Source: Sphaerulina vaccinii
Lineage: Eukaryota; Ascomycota; Dothideomycetes; Mycosphaerellales; Mycosphaerellaceae
Assembly: GCA_022570795.1 (NCBI GenBank)
Contig: JAKUDP010000008.1
Location: forward strand, 1-64,000
DNA length: 64,000 bases
Direction of reading: 5' to 3'
In this document: positions 49,439 through 60,245 of the stretch, in pieces
Layout of the letters: the number at the start of each line of letters is the position of its first letter
Numbering within the stretch: position 1 is the stretch's first letter
Position numbers and translations under genes: made by a program
The notes under the pieces: generated by a model
What the model saw: the letters and a program-made list of their open reading frames with translations, nothing else
Database searches by the model: none
What the model was told of the DNA's origin: nothing

Positions 49439-52261
49439 TTACTCCAGCTCTTCAATAAGTCTGTCCTTGATAGCAGACTCCTCTGCAGCGGCATTCTGGT
49501 CCAGCTCAGGCTTTTCGACCCACTGCCAGTGCTCGGAGTGGTCAACCGGGACGGTCTTCATATTTCCGTGCTTGTCAAGATCCTCTTCCGGATGGACGAT
49601 AGTCTTGGCTTCGATTGCCACACTTTGCAGTCGGGAAGAGATGGGTAGCTGATATTTGATCGTGCCTCGAATGATGAGCTCGAAGGGATATAAAATAATC
49701 TCCTCCCATTTGGCACTGCCACGCGACTCTGTTCTGTTGCCAGGCTTGGTCAACCGCAGCGGACCAGAGGAGACATGCTCATGTTGCTTGATTGGCGATG
49801 CATCGAACACCAGTGCTTGATCGAAGTGGAACACCTCGCCCAGCTTCAGCGTCCGAGCATCGATTTCAGGGTCATTTGCAGGATCTTTGTCGCCAGGGTT
49901 GTGCCAATGCCCGTCCGGATCCTGGATTGGATTTGGATTCTTGTCGCCAGGACCCGATGCACGTAAGCCGTGGCGCATTTGGCGACTAGCAATGAGGAGC
50001 TCAGGCTCTGTGCTATTTGGCTTCGTAACGTGCTTGCTTCTGGCGAAGATACTGACGTCCAGATCGCTGACAGATATGCCCAGCGTATTCGGATTGACGG
50101 CACCGACCAGCAAGTCCAACATAAGTTCGGTCTCACTCGCAAGCACATTGTGAATCTTATGGACCTTGACATCGTAAAGTGGTCGATTAGACGCAAACAC
50201 AAAGCCAACAGCAGACACGACCACCAGGATAAGCACAAGCGTGGTTAGAATACATCCTCCCCATCTCTTGCACCAGCCTCGCGGTTGTTCTTCCTCGTTA
50301 TAGTAGTTGTCCATCGAGTGAGTAACACTGGTGCTAAACCGATGTGGATGATAGTGAGAACGTCTAGGCGTTCGTACTGTGCCATTGCCCATGAGCGGAG
50401 TACGCTCGTCATCCGCGGTCTGGCCAGCGTCAAAATCGTACGGTTGTTCTTGTTTCTTGTTGCTTGAAAAAAAGCTGCTTGGACGGAACTGCATGTTCTG
50501 GGGACTCCTTGGCGATGGCGGTCGTGATCGGCCTTGGGCCAGGTGGTTATTGCGAAGTTTTGACGCTTGTGTGAATGGTGAGTCCTGGTCTTGAGACGAT
50601 CCAGTCAGGTTCCCGCCGCTTCTGCCGAACTTTCCGATGTGCTTTGGCGTATGCAAACGCACTGTGCCGTTCTGGCTATCGGGGCTGTCTAGGCCGTACG
50701 GATTTGTCGGATTCGTGGAGAATTTCATACTGCGCTTGCCGCCAACCCTGGGACCATCGAATGGATCGTTATAGCCTCTGATCAGGCCTCGTTGCTGATC
50801 AGCCATGCTGTGTGATGAAGTAACACTGGGAGTTCTCGAATGATGTCGTTGACGTCGCGGCTGCTCCGGAGGATTCGACTCGTAGACGAATGTCTCGTCG
50901 GAGTCGGAAGTATTAGCTTCGTCTACAGCATTCGCTACTCGTGCCTCGAAAAGGTCTGCCTTCGATGTAGCTGTACCTTGGTTGACACTTCTCGTTTTCG
51001 GTGCAGCCTTTTTACGCTCCTTTTTCGGTCGTATAGTTTCATTACTGGGCTTGAGCTTGATGGTGCCGCTGTTCTCGTTGCGCTGATTCGCTCGATCGTT
51101 GGCAGTTGCAAGCTGTGATTGTGGAATCGACTGCACCGTCTCCGTCTCGACTGTCATATTCTGTTTACCAGCCGCTTGTCGTTCCTTGGCGGTGGGACCA
51201 ATAGAGTGACTTGGCTTTTGTTGCACATTAGCCTTCTTCGCCGCAGGTGGCTGACTTTGTGTCGATTGTGAGCTGGCCCCGGTTGACTGTCGACGTCCAC
51301 GCTTGTTCGAGTCACTTTTGTTACCAGCACTCTCACTGCCACTTTCGCCAGGTTGACTATTCGTTTCGTTGTCAGGTCTCGTTGGCGATTTCTTAGCTTC
51401 ATCGCCGCTTAGCTTGGTCAACGGCCGCAGATCTGCTGCTGCTTGCATAGCTGCCGGACTGGGATCATGTGAATCGCTCGTGTTCTCCTGGACTGTCTCG
51501 AGCGTCGATTTGCCACTAGCACCTCGCGATGAAGCTTTTGAAGGAGGTGGTGCTTGAAGTTGCACCTCCGACCGTTGACTTTCAGCACTCGCAGTTCGGA
51601 TCGATGCAGTTTCCGGAGTGTTGGACTGAGGCGTAGAGCTCACTACCTGGATACTTGGCATTGCTGCCGAATCTGGCCTCCTTTGTTGTGCAACGGCAGA
51701 GCCACGGCGAGAATTTGGTCCAGATGGTGGCGGCGACTTAAGACGTGGTGATATGGGCCACTGTGGTGTGTTCTCGCCAGACGGAATTGTAGGTTTCGAA
51801 ACTCGTCCTGGCAACTTCGAGACAGCCTCGCTTACTGTAGGTCCTTTCTGTTGTAGTTGTGGTACACTTGATGCAGACAATGCGCGCTGTATAGCTGCAG
51901 CTGAAGGTTGAGTTGATAAGCCACTCGGTACTGCCGGCGGTTTATCGAGGCGTTGAGGTGAAGCATTCCTCGATGTTCGTGGACTGGCTCCAGGTGCAGG
52001 CGATGCTGTGAGCGGTGTCAAATTGGATGATGCTGACTTCCTCAATGTTGGTACTGATGAGCCCGAAGATGAGGATTGTGCTGACTGCCTCAATTGTGTG
52101 CTCGACGATTTCCTCGACGCCGTTCCCTCGCTCGCGGAACCACTGCCACTGCCATTCGCTCCCCCACTGCCTGGCTCCGCCGTCTCTGTTTGTCCACTGA
52201 TCGAGCGAAAGCCCCCTTGACTATCTTTGGTCGCCATTGCACTGACGACCTCCTGTTCCAA
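49439..52261 (-). CDS. VAC7: Vacuolar segregation protein Vac7
   Basis: This single-exon protein has 940 residues. Vac7 is a vacuolar-membrane activator of the Fab1 phosphatidylinositol-3-phosphate 5-kinase and controls vacuole size and osmotic response. The first 650 residues are low-complexity, rich in Ser, Pro, Gln and Thr, as in all fungal Vac7 proteins. One membrane helix lies near residues 670-693 (CILTTLVLILVVVSAVGFVF). The conserved lumenal domain follows (SNRPLYDVKVHKIHNVLASE, TELMLDLLVGAVNPNTLGIS, VSDLDVSIFARSKH, LKLGEVFHFDQALVFDAS). The C-terminus is acidic. The start could also be the ATG at 52237. Confidence 0.9.
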   Translation of the reverse strand: MEQEVVSAMATKDSQGGFRSISGQTETAEPGSGGANGSGSGSASEGTASRKSSSTQLRQSAQSSSSGSSVPTLRKSASSNLTPLTASPAPGASPRTSRNASPQRLDKPPAVPSGLSTQPSAAAIQRALSASSVPQLQQKGPTVSEAVSKLPGRVSKPTIPSGENTPQWPISPRLKSPPPSGPNSRRGSAVAQQRRPDSAAMPSIQVVSSTPQSNTPETASIRTASAESQRSEVQLQAPPPSKASSRGASGKSTLETVQENTSDSHDPSPAAMQAAADLRPLTKLSGDEAKKSPTRPDNETNSQPGESGSESAGNKSDSNKRGRRQSTGASSQSTQSQPPAAKKANVQQKPSHSIGPTAKERQAAGKQNMTVETETVQSIPQSQLATANDRANQRNENSGTIKLKPSNETIRPKKERKKAAPKTRSVNQGTATSKADLFEARVANAVDEANTSDSDETFVYESNPPEQPRRQRHHSRTPSVTSSHSMADQQRGLIRGYNDPFDGPRVGGKRSMKFSTNPTNPYGLDSPDSQNGTVRLHTPKHIGKFGRSGGNLTGSSQDQDSPFTQASKLRNNHLAQGRSRPPSPRSPQNMQFRPSSFFSSNKKQEQPYDFDAGQTADDERTPLMGNGTVRTPRRSHYHPHRFSTSVTHSMDNYYNEEEQPRGWCKRWGGCILTTLVLILVVVSAVGFVFASNRPLYDVKVHKIHNVLASETELMLDLLVGAVNPNTLGISVSDLDVSIFARSKHVTKPNSTEPELLIASRQMRHGLRASGPGDKNPNPIQDPDGHWHNPGDKDPANDPEIDARTLKLGEVFHFDQALVFDASPIKQHEHVSSGPLRLTKPGNRTESRGSAKWEEIILYPFELIIRGTIKYQLPISSRLQSVAIEAKTIVHPEEDLDKHGNMKTVPVDHSEHWQWVEKPELDQNAAAEESAIKDRLIEELE

Positions 52262-54750
52262 CTTCGAAGCTCCAGAACAACATGCAACTCATGGTCTTCC
52301 GTGAAGATAGTCTCGTGCGTCACAGCGAATCCCCCATCTCGCAATTTTCTAATGGAGCTAGACAGGGTAGATTGGGCAGACCTGCTCGTGCGATCGGTTG
52401 TCGTGATGTGGAAAGATGCTCGCAAACGGTGTGTCGAATAGTGTGTTGTCAGAGGCAAATCTCGGTATGTTTGTAGAGCAGTGGTATGCCACTCGTTCCG
52501 TTGTTTCCACCTGGTGTGCGGAGGTCCTCACTCGCGTCGGGCACTTCGCGGCTATGACTGCCGATGCGATCACGACCAAGATCTGGGCTGGCCGTAGATG
52601 TGGATGTCGCAAAGTTGATGTGAGCAGTTGACGAGGAGGATGCAGCGCGTCGCAATCGGCAGAAAAGGGAAGGAGGGTCAAGCAAGACGTCCTGGGCATG
52701 CGGAAGTTGTGGAAGGGAAGGTACACGAAGGAACGTGTGATGCGAGACTACTGCGAGGACGTCAAAGAGAGAGCCAAGGGCCAGCCTTGAGCCTTGCGCG
52801 CGCCAGAACCCAATATGCCGGGCTGCATAATTAACACGGAGTAGCGTGGCTCGAAGGCATGTATCGTCAGTGGCGTCCAGGAACAGAGTGGCCAAACGGA
52901 GCTGCTGCCTGCCACCTTCAACCTTTGCGACCGTTTCTCGCCGAGTCAGCTTCACAACTGGACAAGTCGTTATGTAAAAACTGCAGCGCGACGAAAAGCG
53001 ATGTGTAGACCAACACGAACTGCTTACGTTGCACACGACAAAGCATCACCCGGCATTTCTTTCACACTGCAGAGTCCTCTCGGCCAGACTGCTTGGATGA
53101 GGTCAGCGCCACACATATGCACGGAGGTACAGTACAGCTGTACTCTTGTATACTCCTGCTCCCTCCCGTTCTCTGCCGCGGCCAGCACCTCCTCACTTGT
53201 GCCTCACATCATGGAGACGTCAGCATTTCTTTGCAGAAGCAATCCGTGCGAACGAGCAGGTCGCAGAGCGCAAAACGCTTTTCACACCGCCCACCAAGAA
53301 GAAGCAAGGGCCTGGCTGACACACAGCCTATGGCTCCCACGCCAGAGCCGTGAGCATGCCACGTCGTCGAAGTGCCTGCTCTCGTGACGTTGACGAGAGA
53401 GCGTGCGCCACATCTAAGTCACTCACAAGCCTCCTCGCATGGGCAGCGACATATGCTCGTCGGCAGTTCGCGCTAGGATTGAGGGTGTTGATCTTGCGAG
53501 ATGCGCCTGGAAAGCCGGTTTGTGCCTCCAACCAAGCACCTTTGCCAGCCGCAACGACACATGCGAGGACTGCAGCGTGAGCAATAGTCTTGGATCAAGT
53601 ATTAGCCTACTGTCACTCCAATAGCAGGAAGAGGACGTAGCGAACAACGCACACACGCATCCAGCCCACCCTCCTTCGGCAATAGAGGAAGGCAGCACCG
53701 CAGTCCGGTTTCGGACATGCTTGGAACTGCTGACATCTGCTTTATCAGATCTCCGATATGTCGCAAGGCGCAACGCAAACGCAGGCAGCGACACAATGTG
53801 GTCGGTGCAATATGGTGGATCTACACGAGCAAACAAGGCACGAGTACAGCATGTTCTCCAGTCTTAATGGTACGCTCGAACTCGCTTGCTACAGAACTTA
53901 TCAACACCTGTACTGTACTGTATAATATGAGATGAAGTGTGGACAACTTAGCTATAGCATCTTCTCTTTTACTGACGACTATCATCGCAACTATGAGCGA
54001 GAACTAACAACATGGTCACGGCCGGCAGTGTCAGGGATATGCAAGTATCCTACGTGCATATCCTGTCGTACGCCTCGGACAGCAACATTGATGCAAACAA
54101 AGCAAGGAAGACTGCAACCTCATCAAACACAAACTAGAAACTAGACCCACATCGTCACAACAACAACACAATGCAACGTAAACGACACAAAGTCAAGAGA
54201 TCTTGGCCGGACGATTCCTGTTCATTCATGCTACCGATAGTGCTATCAACACCTCTCGATGCAGCCATAGCCTTGCGGCCTAAACATATTGTGTAATTTA
54301 TGCTAACGTTTCGTGTCTGAGCGATTCCAAGACAGCCATGCAATTCCAAGCGGTGGTCGTAGCTAGCAGTAAAAGCCACACCTTACTCTCAGATCAAACA
54401 TCGCTCATCGCTCATGCTACGCTTGACGCTGCTGTTCAGACGAATGCTCCCTCGTTAGTTCGTTACGCTTTACATGTTCAGTGGTAACTCGGCCGTAATC
54501 TCTTTTCTCCTTGTCTGTCGTCCTCCCATATCGGGCGTTCAATGCGCCTGTGTGCCTGTTAATGTTCCGTGCTGCTGCTCCTTGCCGCGTTCGTGCTGTT
54601 GTTTTTTGTGAGATGATATCGATAGGCGTGAGACCCGAGATGACTCCCAAGTAAGGGTGCAATCGAGCCGATCATGCGTCCTGTGACCGTGCAGTAAGGG
54701 ATGCGCGTACGGTGAGACGAGACAGGCCAACAAAGGGTATTTAAAGTCGC
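52262..54750. other. 2.5-kb gene-free interval
   Basis: This is the largest interval without a supported gene outside the RIP island and the array. It holds the VAC7 promoter and probably a long leader (52262-52700), then unremarkable unique sequence to the WEE1 3' end. Open frames are short and overlap on both strands without a family pattern. I see no tRNA boxes or repeats. Confidence 0.4.
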
Positions 54751-57700
54751 TCAAATGTCCATCATCTCGACGTCCTCTTCCTGTCCATGGTTCAACACAT
54801 CGTCTGCTGGTCCCCATGCACCCTCATACACCGTAGCGCCTGCGCGACGACGTTGCTCAACCCACACTACGCCATGTGCACTCAAGAGCTGGTCGATATT
54901 GGGTCGTTGGTCCGGATCTGGGTTGATCATCCACTGCACGACAGATTCGAGAGCTTCAGCATCAGTCGGGTCCACCATGAACTTGGGAGCGCTGTCGAGG
55001 TCATGGCTGCGCTGATGCTTCATCGGTGCTGGTCGCAGGAAACTGAGGTCATCGTCGCCTTGATGGGAGGTGCAAAGCGATTCATTGGACTGACCATTCA
55101 GCAGCTCGATGGGATCACCAGAGTCATCTCTGCACAGACTGCTGTCAGAGCTCCACGTCAAGCTTGGCAGATCACTGAGGTCACCGGCGCGTAGACGTTG
55201 CCAAGAGGCGCCATTGTCAGGAAGCACAATGTTACCGGCAATCTCAAGCATGATCATACCGAGCGAGAAGATGTCGGCGGGTTTGTCGAAGCGGCCTGAG
55301 AGGACTTCTGGGCCGATGTACTCGCGATCACCTTCACCATCAAGGCCAGCAGGTGCAGGCCAAGAGCTTGCCATGCCAAAATCACCAATCTTCAATAGGC
55401 CTTCCCAGTCGATGAAGATGTTGGCAGGCTTCAAGTCAAGGTGAATGAAGTTCTGGTCATGTACAGACTTCATGCCTTGCGACAATTCCAGCAAGATCTT
55501 CCAGATGCGGAAGTCGTCCAGTCTTCCTTTGAATCCAGTCTGAATCAGGAAATCCTTAAGGTTCCCGTTCTCGCAATACTCGGTCTGAATGTAGAGGTGG
55601 TTCTGAGACTCCCAATGATCGACCAACTGCACAACGTGCTCATGGCCTTGCATGGCCTTCAAGATCACCACTTCTTGCATCTTGCGCTGGCGATCCTTCA
55701 CGCCAGTGTAAGGCTTCCTCGCCTTTTTGACGGCGTACACAATGCGTCCAGGGCTGGACTTTCCTTGCGTGCCTGGTGCATTCACAAGTGGCTTTTCGAC
55801 CTTGTAGACTTGGGAGAACTCTCCATTCCCGAACGAGGTGACTTGTCCAAACCGGGAAGTGAGTGAGGTGTCGACATCATTCTGAAAGTAGCCAGAGGTG
55901 GCGTTGCTTTGACCGAGACTGAATGCAAATGAGTCGCCTCGAGGTCCTGTGGGTGTGGCTGGAGGAAAGCTACAACTGTTGAATGGAAGAGATGCACGGT
56001 TCTCAACAGAGATCGAGAGGCTGCTTGGGTCTGGAGGCGTGAATGATTCGTGGGGGGTCTGTGGAGAGTGCTTCCTCGGGCTCTGCTTGATCGCCACGGG
56101 GCTTGGCGCTGGTATAGGCTTAGCATGGGTGCTTCGATTCGCATCCAACAATGGCTCAGAACGCAGAGATCGTTTTGCAAGTGGTGAGGGAGTAGTCAAT
56201 CGTCGCGATTCGTGCTCAGATTGACTTCGAAACAATCGCGGCGAAGGTGTCGCACTGGCTGTCAACGTGATGAAAGGCATTGGCGAATCATCGACAGCAG
56301 CAGAGTCCACATCCTTCTCGCGCCGAAAGCAAGGCGTAAAATCAGCATGCATGAACTTACTTTCGTCGTCTGCCGTCGGGGAGTGTTCGCGCTCAGCAGG
56401 TGAGGCAAACGTGTCCGGACCCAGAGATGTTCTCCTCCCAAACAAGCTGCTGCGTAGACTGTTACTCTTTCCCTTAGATTGAGGCCTGGGCATCGTCGTT
56501 GTAGATTTGGTAGGCGTTGGCGGTAGGTCATCAGCGATGGCGTGGTTGTCCAGATGACGCGTAGGGGAGTCGTTGGGCTCGTCTCCATCAATGCTGATGA
56601 AGGAGCTCCTTCTTGTGAGTTGTGGCTGGTTGGTCTTGGAGCCAAAGATATTGACACCTTTACCGAATGATTCTGGAGAGACCTTGGAGATTCTGCCATT
56701 GAAGGGCGTGCTAGGACTGCCAAACTCATGCGTTGGACGCGCAAGCTTACCCAGCGCAGATGGAGCAGGCGTGCCTCCAAAGTGCATGAGGGGCTGTTTC
56801 TTCGAGGGCGTATCCGGCATATTTGTGCTTTGAAAGAGTGCAGCCGGGCCGCCATCCATGTTACGGTGTCGTTTCGATATCAGGCCTGTCGACATGAAAG
56901 CTTGTGGCAATGGCTTCGCCATCTTGTATCCTGCTGGAGTAGCATGAGAATCTCCATCTCCAGCTGCCAGATTGGGCCGTAGAGCACCAAGCGGGAGTGA
57001 CTTGGAGAATCCAGGACCAGGTCTTAGTGCTTCGAAGGACTGTTCAAGAGGAGCTGCAAGCGGTCCAGCTGGCGGTTCTCCAGTTGGTGTAGTACCATCA
57101 CCCGACACGCTCGATGTGGAAGACGAGGGCGTCAATGCGTGAGACAGCGGATGAGGCTTGGGCGCTGACTGGAATTGTTTCTGAGAAGGTGCTGGAAACA
57201 AGACTGGAGGGTCGTTTGCTGTAGTTCGCCGAAACGGTGAGTCCATGTCCGGACTGCGCAGAGGCAGTGCACCATCCAATGAGAATCGTGATCGGGCACG
57301 AGTGAGTGAAGGGCTCATGACTGAGTCGCGCATAGAATCTGCGAACAAGTTCTTCCGACCAGAACCTGCACGCTGTGACAATGTAGTTTTCCTTAGACTG
57401 AATGGCCGCCTTTGTGGTGAGCTGGGCGGAGCCATGTTCCATGTAAAGGTTGGTGCACTTTCTTTCTCCTTGTCTTCGTCCGGTGACACTGAAGGCTCGT
57501 ACTGAGCGCCACCGAAACTTTGTTCGAAGATGTTGAAGTCGATGCTCGAAGCGCTGTGCAAGCTCCTACGCTTACTACTGCGAGGACTCCCCAGGCTTGC
57601 GGCTTCAAGATTCATGACTCCATCGCTACGTTTGAGTGGACTCGACTTCATGGGCGATGCATGCTCCCGCAACAGCGGCTGTAAGAACTTGTCCGGGCAT

Positions 57701-58236
57701 GGTTTTGAGAAGTCAAGTTTGATGGCATCAATGGATGGCGCAGTCTTCACTGAGTCTTCCGAACAATCCATGTTCTCTTGCTCGTGCTCAGCAGACGCTC
57801 GGCGAGTGGAGTATCGTGGACTCGCGTTTCCTTGATTGGCGTTGTCACTGAGTGCACGGCGCAGAGGACTGCAAGGTGAGGCTTTGCGCGATCTCGTGCG
57901 TGCAACTCCACAACGTTGGCCTGTCGTTTTGCTTCGTGATTCGAACTGGTTCTGATCTGCACTATACGCGCGACTGAGTCCAGATGGCGAGCGCGGTGCA
58001 GGGGACATGGGCGCATTTGGTGCGTTGCCTTTCGTCAAGAGCGCGAACCTCGACGGCTTCGAAGGTGATCGCGATAATGAGCGACGGATCTGGCGAATGG
58101 TCTGGAATCCGTCGAATTGTGGACTTCTCGGATGCGTAGGTGAGAGCATATGCATCGAGCCTCCCGGCGAATGGCGAGGTGAGTATCCCAGCTCCATAAT
58201 CTGAGGACTTGATGTTCGGTCCTGCAGAAGCACCAA
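54751..58236 (-). CDS. WEE1: Wee1-type cell-cycle inhibitory kinase
   Basis: This single-exon protein has 1161 residues. Wee1/Swe1 kinases phosphorylate the inhibitory tyrosine of Cdk1 and delay mitosis. The N-terminal 790 residues are a Ser/Pro-rich regulatory region with many SP and TP sites (SPRHSPGG, SPTHPRSPQF, SPMKSSPLK), fitting CDK and checkpoint control. The kinase domain starts near residue 800: the Gly-rich loop FGNGEFSQVYKVEK, the Lys in IVYAVKKARKPY, the catalytic loop FIHLDLKPANIFID near 935, DFG in LKIGDFGMAS, and the Wee1-type GDREYIGPEVL. The length fits filamentous ascomycete Wee1. The start could be the ATG at 58236 or the one 13 codons in, before ELGYSPRHS. Confidence 0.95.
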   Translation of the reverse strand: MVLLQDRTSSPQIMELGYSPRHSPGGSMHMLSPTHPRSPQFDGFQTIRQIRRSLSRSPSKPSRFALLTKGNAPNAPMSPAPRSPSGLSRAYSADQNQFESRSKTTGQRCGVARTRSRKASPCSPLRRALSDNANQGNASPRYSTRRASAEHEQENMDCSEDSVKTAPSIDAIKLDFSKPCPDKFLQPLLREHASPMKSSPLKRSDGVMNLEAASLGSPRSSKRRSLHSASSIDFNIFEQSFGGAQYEPSVSPDEDKEKESAPTFTWNMAPPSSPQRRPFSLRKTTLSQRAGSGRKNLFADSMRDSVMSPSLTRARSRFSLDGALPLRSPDMDSPFRRTTANDPPVLFPAPSQKQFQSAPKPHPLSHALTPSSSTSSVSGDGTTPTGEPPAGPLAAPLEQSFEALRPGPGFSKSLPLGALRPNLAAGDGDSHATPAGYKMAKPLPQAFMSTGLISKRHRNMDGGPAALFQSTNMPDTPSKKQPLMHFGGTPAPSALGKLARPTHEFGSPSTPFNGRISKVSPESFGKGVNIFGSKTNQPQLTRRSSFISIDGDEPNDSPTRHLDNHAIADDLPPTPTKSTTTMPRPQSKGKSNSLRSSLFGRRTSLGPDTFASPAEREHSPTADDESKFMHADFTPCFRREKDVDSAAVDDSPMPFITLTASATPSPRLFRSQSEHESRRLTTPSPLAKRSLRSEPLLDANRSTHAKPIPAPSPVAIKQSPRKHSPQTPHESFTPPDPSSLSISVENRASLPFNSCSFPPATPTGPRGDSFAFSLGQSNATSGYFQNDVDTSLTSRFGQVTSFGNGEFSQVYKVEKPLVNAPGTQGKSSPGRIVYAVKKARKPYTGVKDRQRKMQEVVILKAMQGHEHVVQLVDHWESQNHLYIQTEYCENGNLKDFLIQTGFKGRLDDFRIWKILLELSQGMKSVHDQNFIHLDLKPANIFIDWEGLLKIGDFGMASSWPAPAGLDGEGDREYIGPEVLSGRFDKPADIFSLGMIMLEIAGNIVLPDNGASWQRLRAGDLSDLPSLTWSSDSSLCRDDSGDPIELLNGQSNESLCTSHQGDDDLSFLRPAPMKHQRSHDLDSAPKFMVDPTDAEALESVVQWMINPDPDQRPNIDQLLSAHGVVWVEQRRRAGATVYEGAWGPADDVLNHGQEEDVEMMDI

Positions 58237-59896
58237 GATGTATGGCCGCCGAGGTGGCGTTGAGTCGCGAGGATGCGCGCAAAGCGGGGTGCTTTTGTTG
58301 ATGTGTGTTATACGATCACACTGCTATTGCCTGGTGATGCTGGTCCAGTATGGCGGTGCCTCGAAGAGACCAAGGCAGCAAGATTTGTTTGAGCGGTGGT
58401 GTGGTTCGTGAGCGCGTGATGTGTGGTTCGTGATGAGCGCCAGGCGCAAACAACCAGGACGGGCTGAGGCTATCGAGCGTCGTCGTCGGACATGAGGGTG
58501 CGCGCACACTCGGACCGCAATAAGGATGTCCTTGTTGTTCGATTCCCAAGCGGTTTAGGTGGTTTCCGTGGAATGCGAATATATCAAAACACCACGCGTC
58601 ATGGACGGCGAATGTAATGAGATGATCGGGATGCCGGATGCCGAGTCGCGGCGGTGATGGTGGCGATGAAGAGGAAGAGAGGGAGGAGAGGAGAGGCAGT
58701 CGGTGTTGATGTCGAGCGAAAGGCAACAGGGAAGGCAGGCCTCGTGGCAGACCCTTTGCGCTGGCAAAAGATGGGCAGTCGCGACGCGACGATCTGTGGA
58801 TGGAGGATGTGGAAGCAGACCCTGGACTTTGTTGTTTCTGGCGCACTGATCGCATAAATGCCACGTCCACTCGTGACAGAGCCGCTAGACGACTCTTGGC
58901 CTACAGCGCCGACACGAACCTGTTAGTCTCACTTTCCGCCGTCTGTGATGGTTGAGGATGATCTGGAGAAAGGAGTCGTGGTTGATGGACTTCACTGGTC
59001 ACTTCTACGGTCGAGATATTGGCACATTCATTGCGAACTCCTTTCACAAGATCGCCCGTTTCTTTATTTACACCCACGCAAACGCCTGGTCGACGATGCG
59101 TCATCTCGAAGCCCGACTACAGCATCCCCTGGACGGGTATCTCGACGATGCTGCTCGGTCCTTTCGGCCAACGACTTGAACCAAGCGCTGGTTCGCTGTT
59201 CCACAAGAATCATCGCTGTCGAAGAGGAGGCGCTTGTGCGATTTCTTGGATGTCTTTTCTCGAGACCCTCCAGTGAGCCTGCAGCCCACGGACGGTAGAC
59301 CAAAAGTAGCCACAGAAGTCGCAATCTCTTGCATCCAGTTTTCGTTGCTGCTTCATTTAGATCACGAGTCGCCGCACTGGTACCCATCTGCGTCTCTTCA
59401 TACGAGTACGATTGCTGCGCTGGTGTCGCTGGCGTTAAGCAAGCGCTCAGCGGCGAAGGTTGTGAAACCATTCTGATCGATAACTAGAGCCGTATCGATA
59501 TCGGTAGCTGCTCGCGTGAGACATCTTCGATCGAGTGCTGGCAAGCCACCGATCTGGCATGGCCCGCTGCCCATGTGATCAAACGCCTTTTTCCTTTCAC
59601 ATTCTGCAGAGCCGCAGAGCCGAACAATGCTTCTGTGACATCTCGCGCATTTTCTGGCATTGACTTTTCTTCACAACTACGTCAGAATAGTTGGCTAGTA
59701 TGGCCGCGGGACATGGTATATATCGTTGTGGCCTCGATCGCGAGTGTGGCTATAATCAAGAATACCTTCCACGAAAACGTCTACAGATCGCGCAGCGACA
59801 CCAAGCACCACTCTTCGATCCAAGCTGAGACGTGAATGAACACCAGTTGTCGCATCTACGAACGATACACCGATCTAACTCATACTGCTCGAGACA
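58237..59896. other. WEE1 upstream region, no gene seen
   Basis: 1.66 kb holds the WEE1 promoter and likely a long leader. A polypurine tract (AAGAGGAAGAGAGGGAGGAG near 58669-58688) lies about 440 bp upstream of the start. It is pyrimidine-rich on the gene strand. No coding pattern is seen. Confidence 0.45.
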
Positions 59897-60202
59897 ATGG
59901 GTGCCACCACCGCAACCACACAAGAGGCCCGACCCATGTTCCTCTCTGCGGACAAACGCAAAATTAGCTATAGAAGCAAAAACGGCAATCTGATCACACT
60001 CGAGCTCAAGAATTCGAAAGCCGCCGAAAGCCTGCAAGAAGTCGCGAAAATGGGTATAGCTTCGAAGGGAAGTAAGGACGGACAGAACAAGCAGGATAGT
60101 CCAGGTCTTTGGGCTGGACTGTTTGACACGATTTCCTTCTATGTCATGGAAGGCGTTGAGATTGCCGCTTTCGGACCGTACGACGAGCCAGCCACGAAGT
60201 GA
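59897..60202 (+). CDS. Small hypothetical protein (101 aa)
   Basis: This is a single frame of 101 residues. It starts MGATTATTQEARPMFLSADK, where the MG plus Thr at position 5-6 could allow N-myristoylation. It continues KISYRSKNGNLITLELKNSK and ends GLFDTISFYVMEGVEIAAFG, PYDEPATK. Codon texture is good throughout and the ATG has A at -3. There is no signal peptide and no membrane helix long enough. I do not recognise the family. It converges with the next gene with 43 bp between stops. Confidence 0.6.
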   Translation: MGATTATTQEARPMFLSADKRKISYRSKNGNLITLELKNSKAAESLQEVAKMGIASKGSKDGQNKQDSPGLWAGLFDTISFYVMEGVEIAAFGPYDEPATK

Positions 60203-60245
60203 GGCGTTCTCAGATGACTGTCGAATGTCTCGACGACCAAAACAC

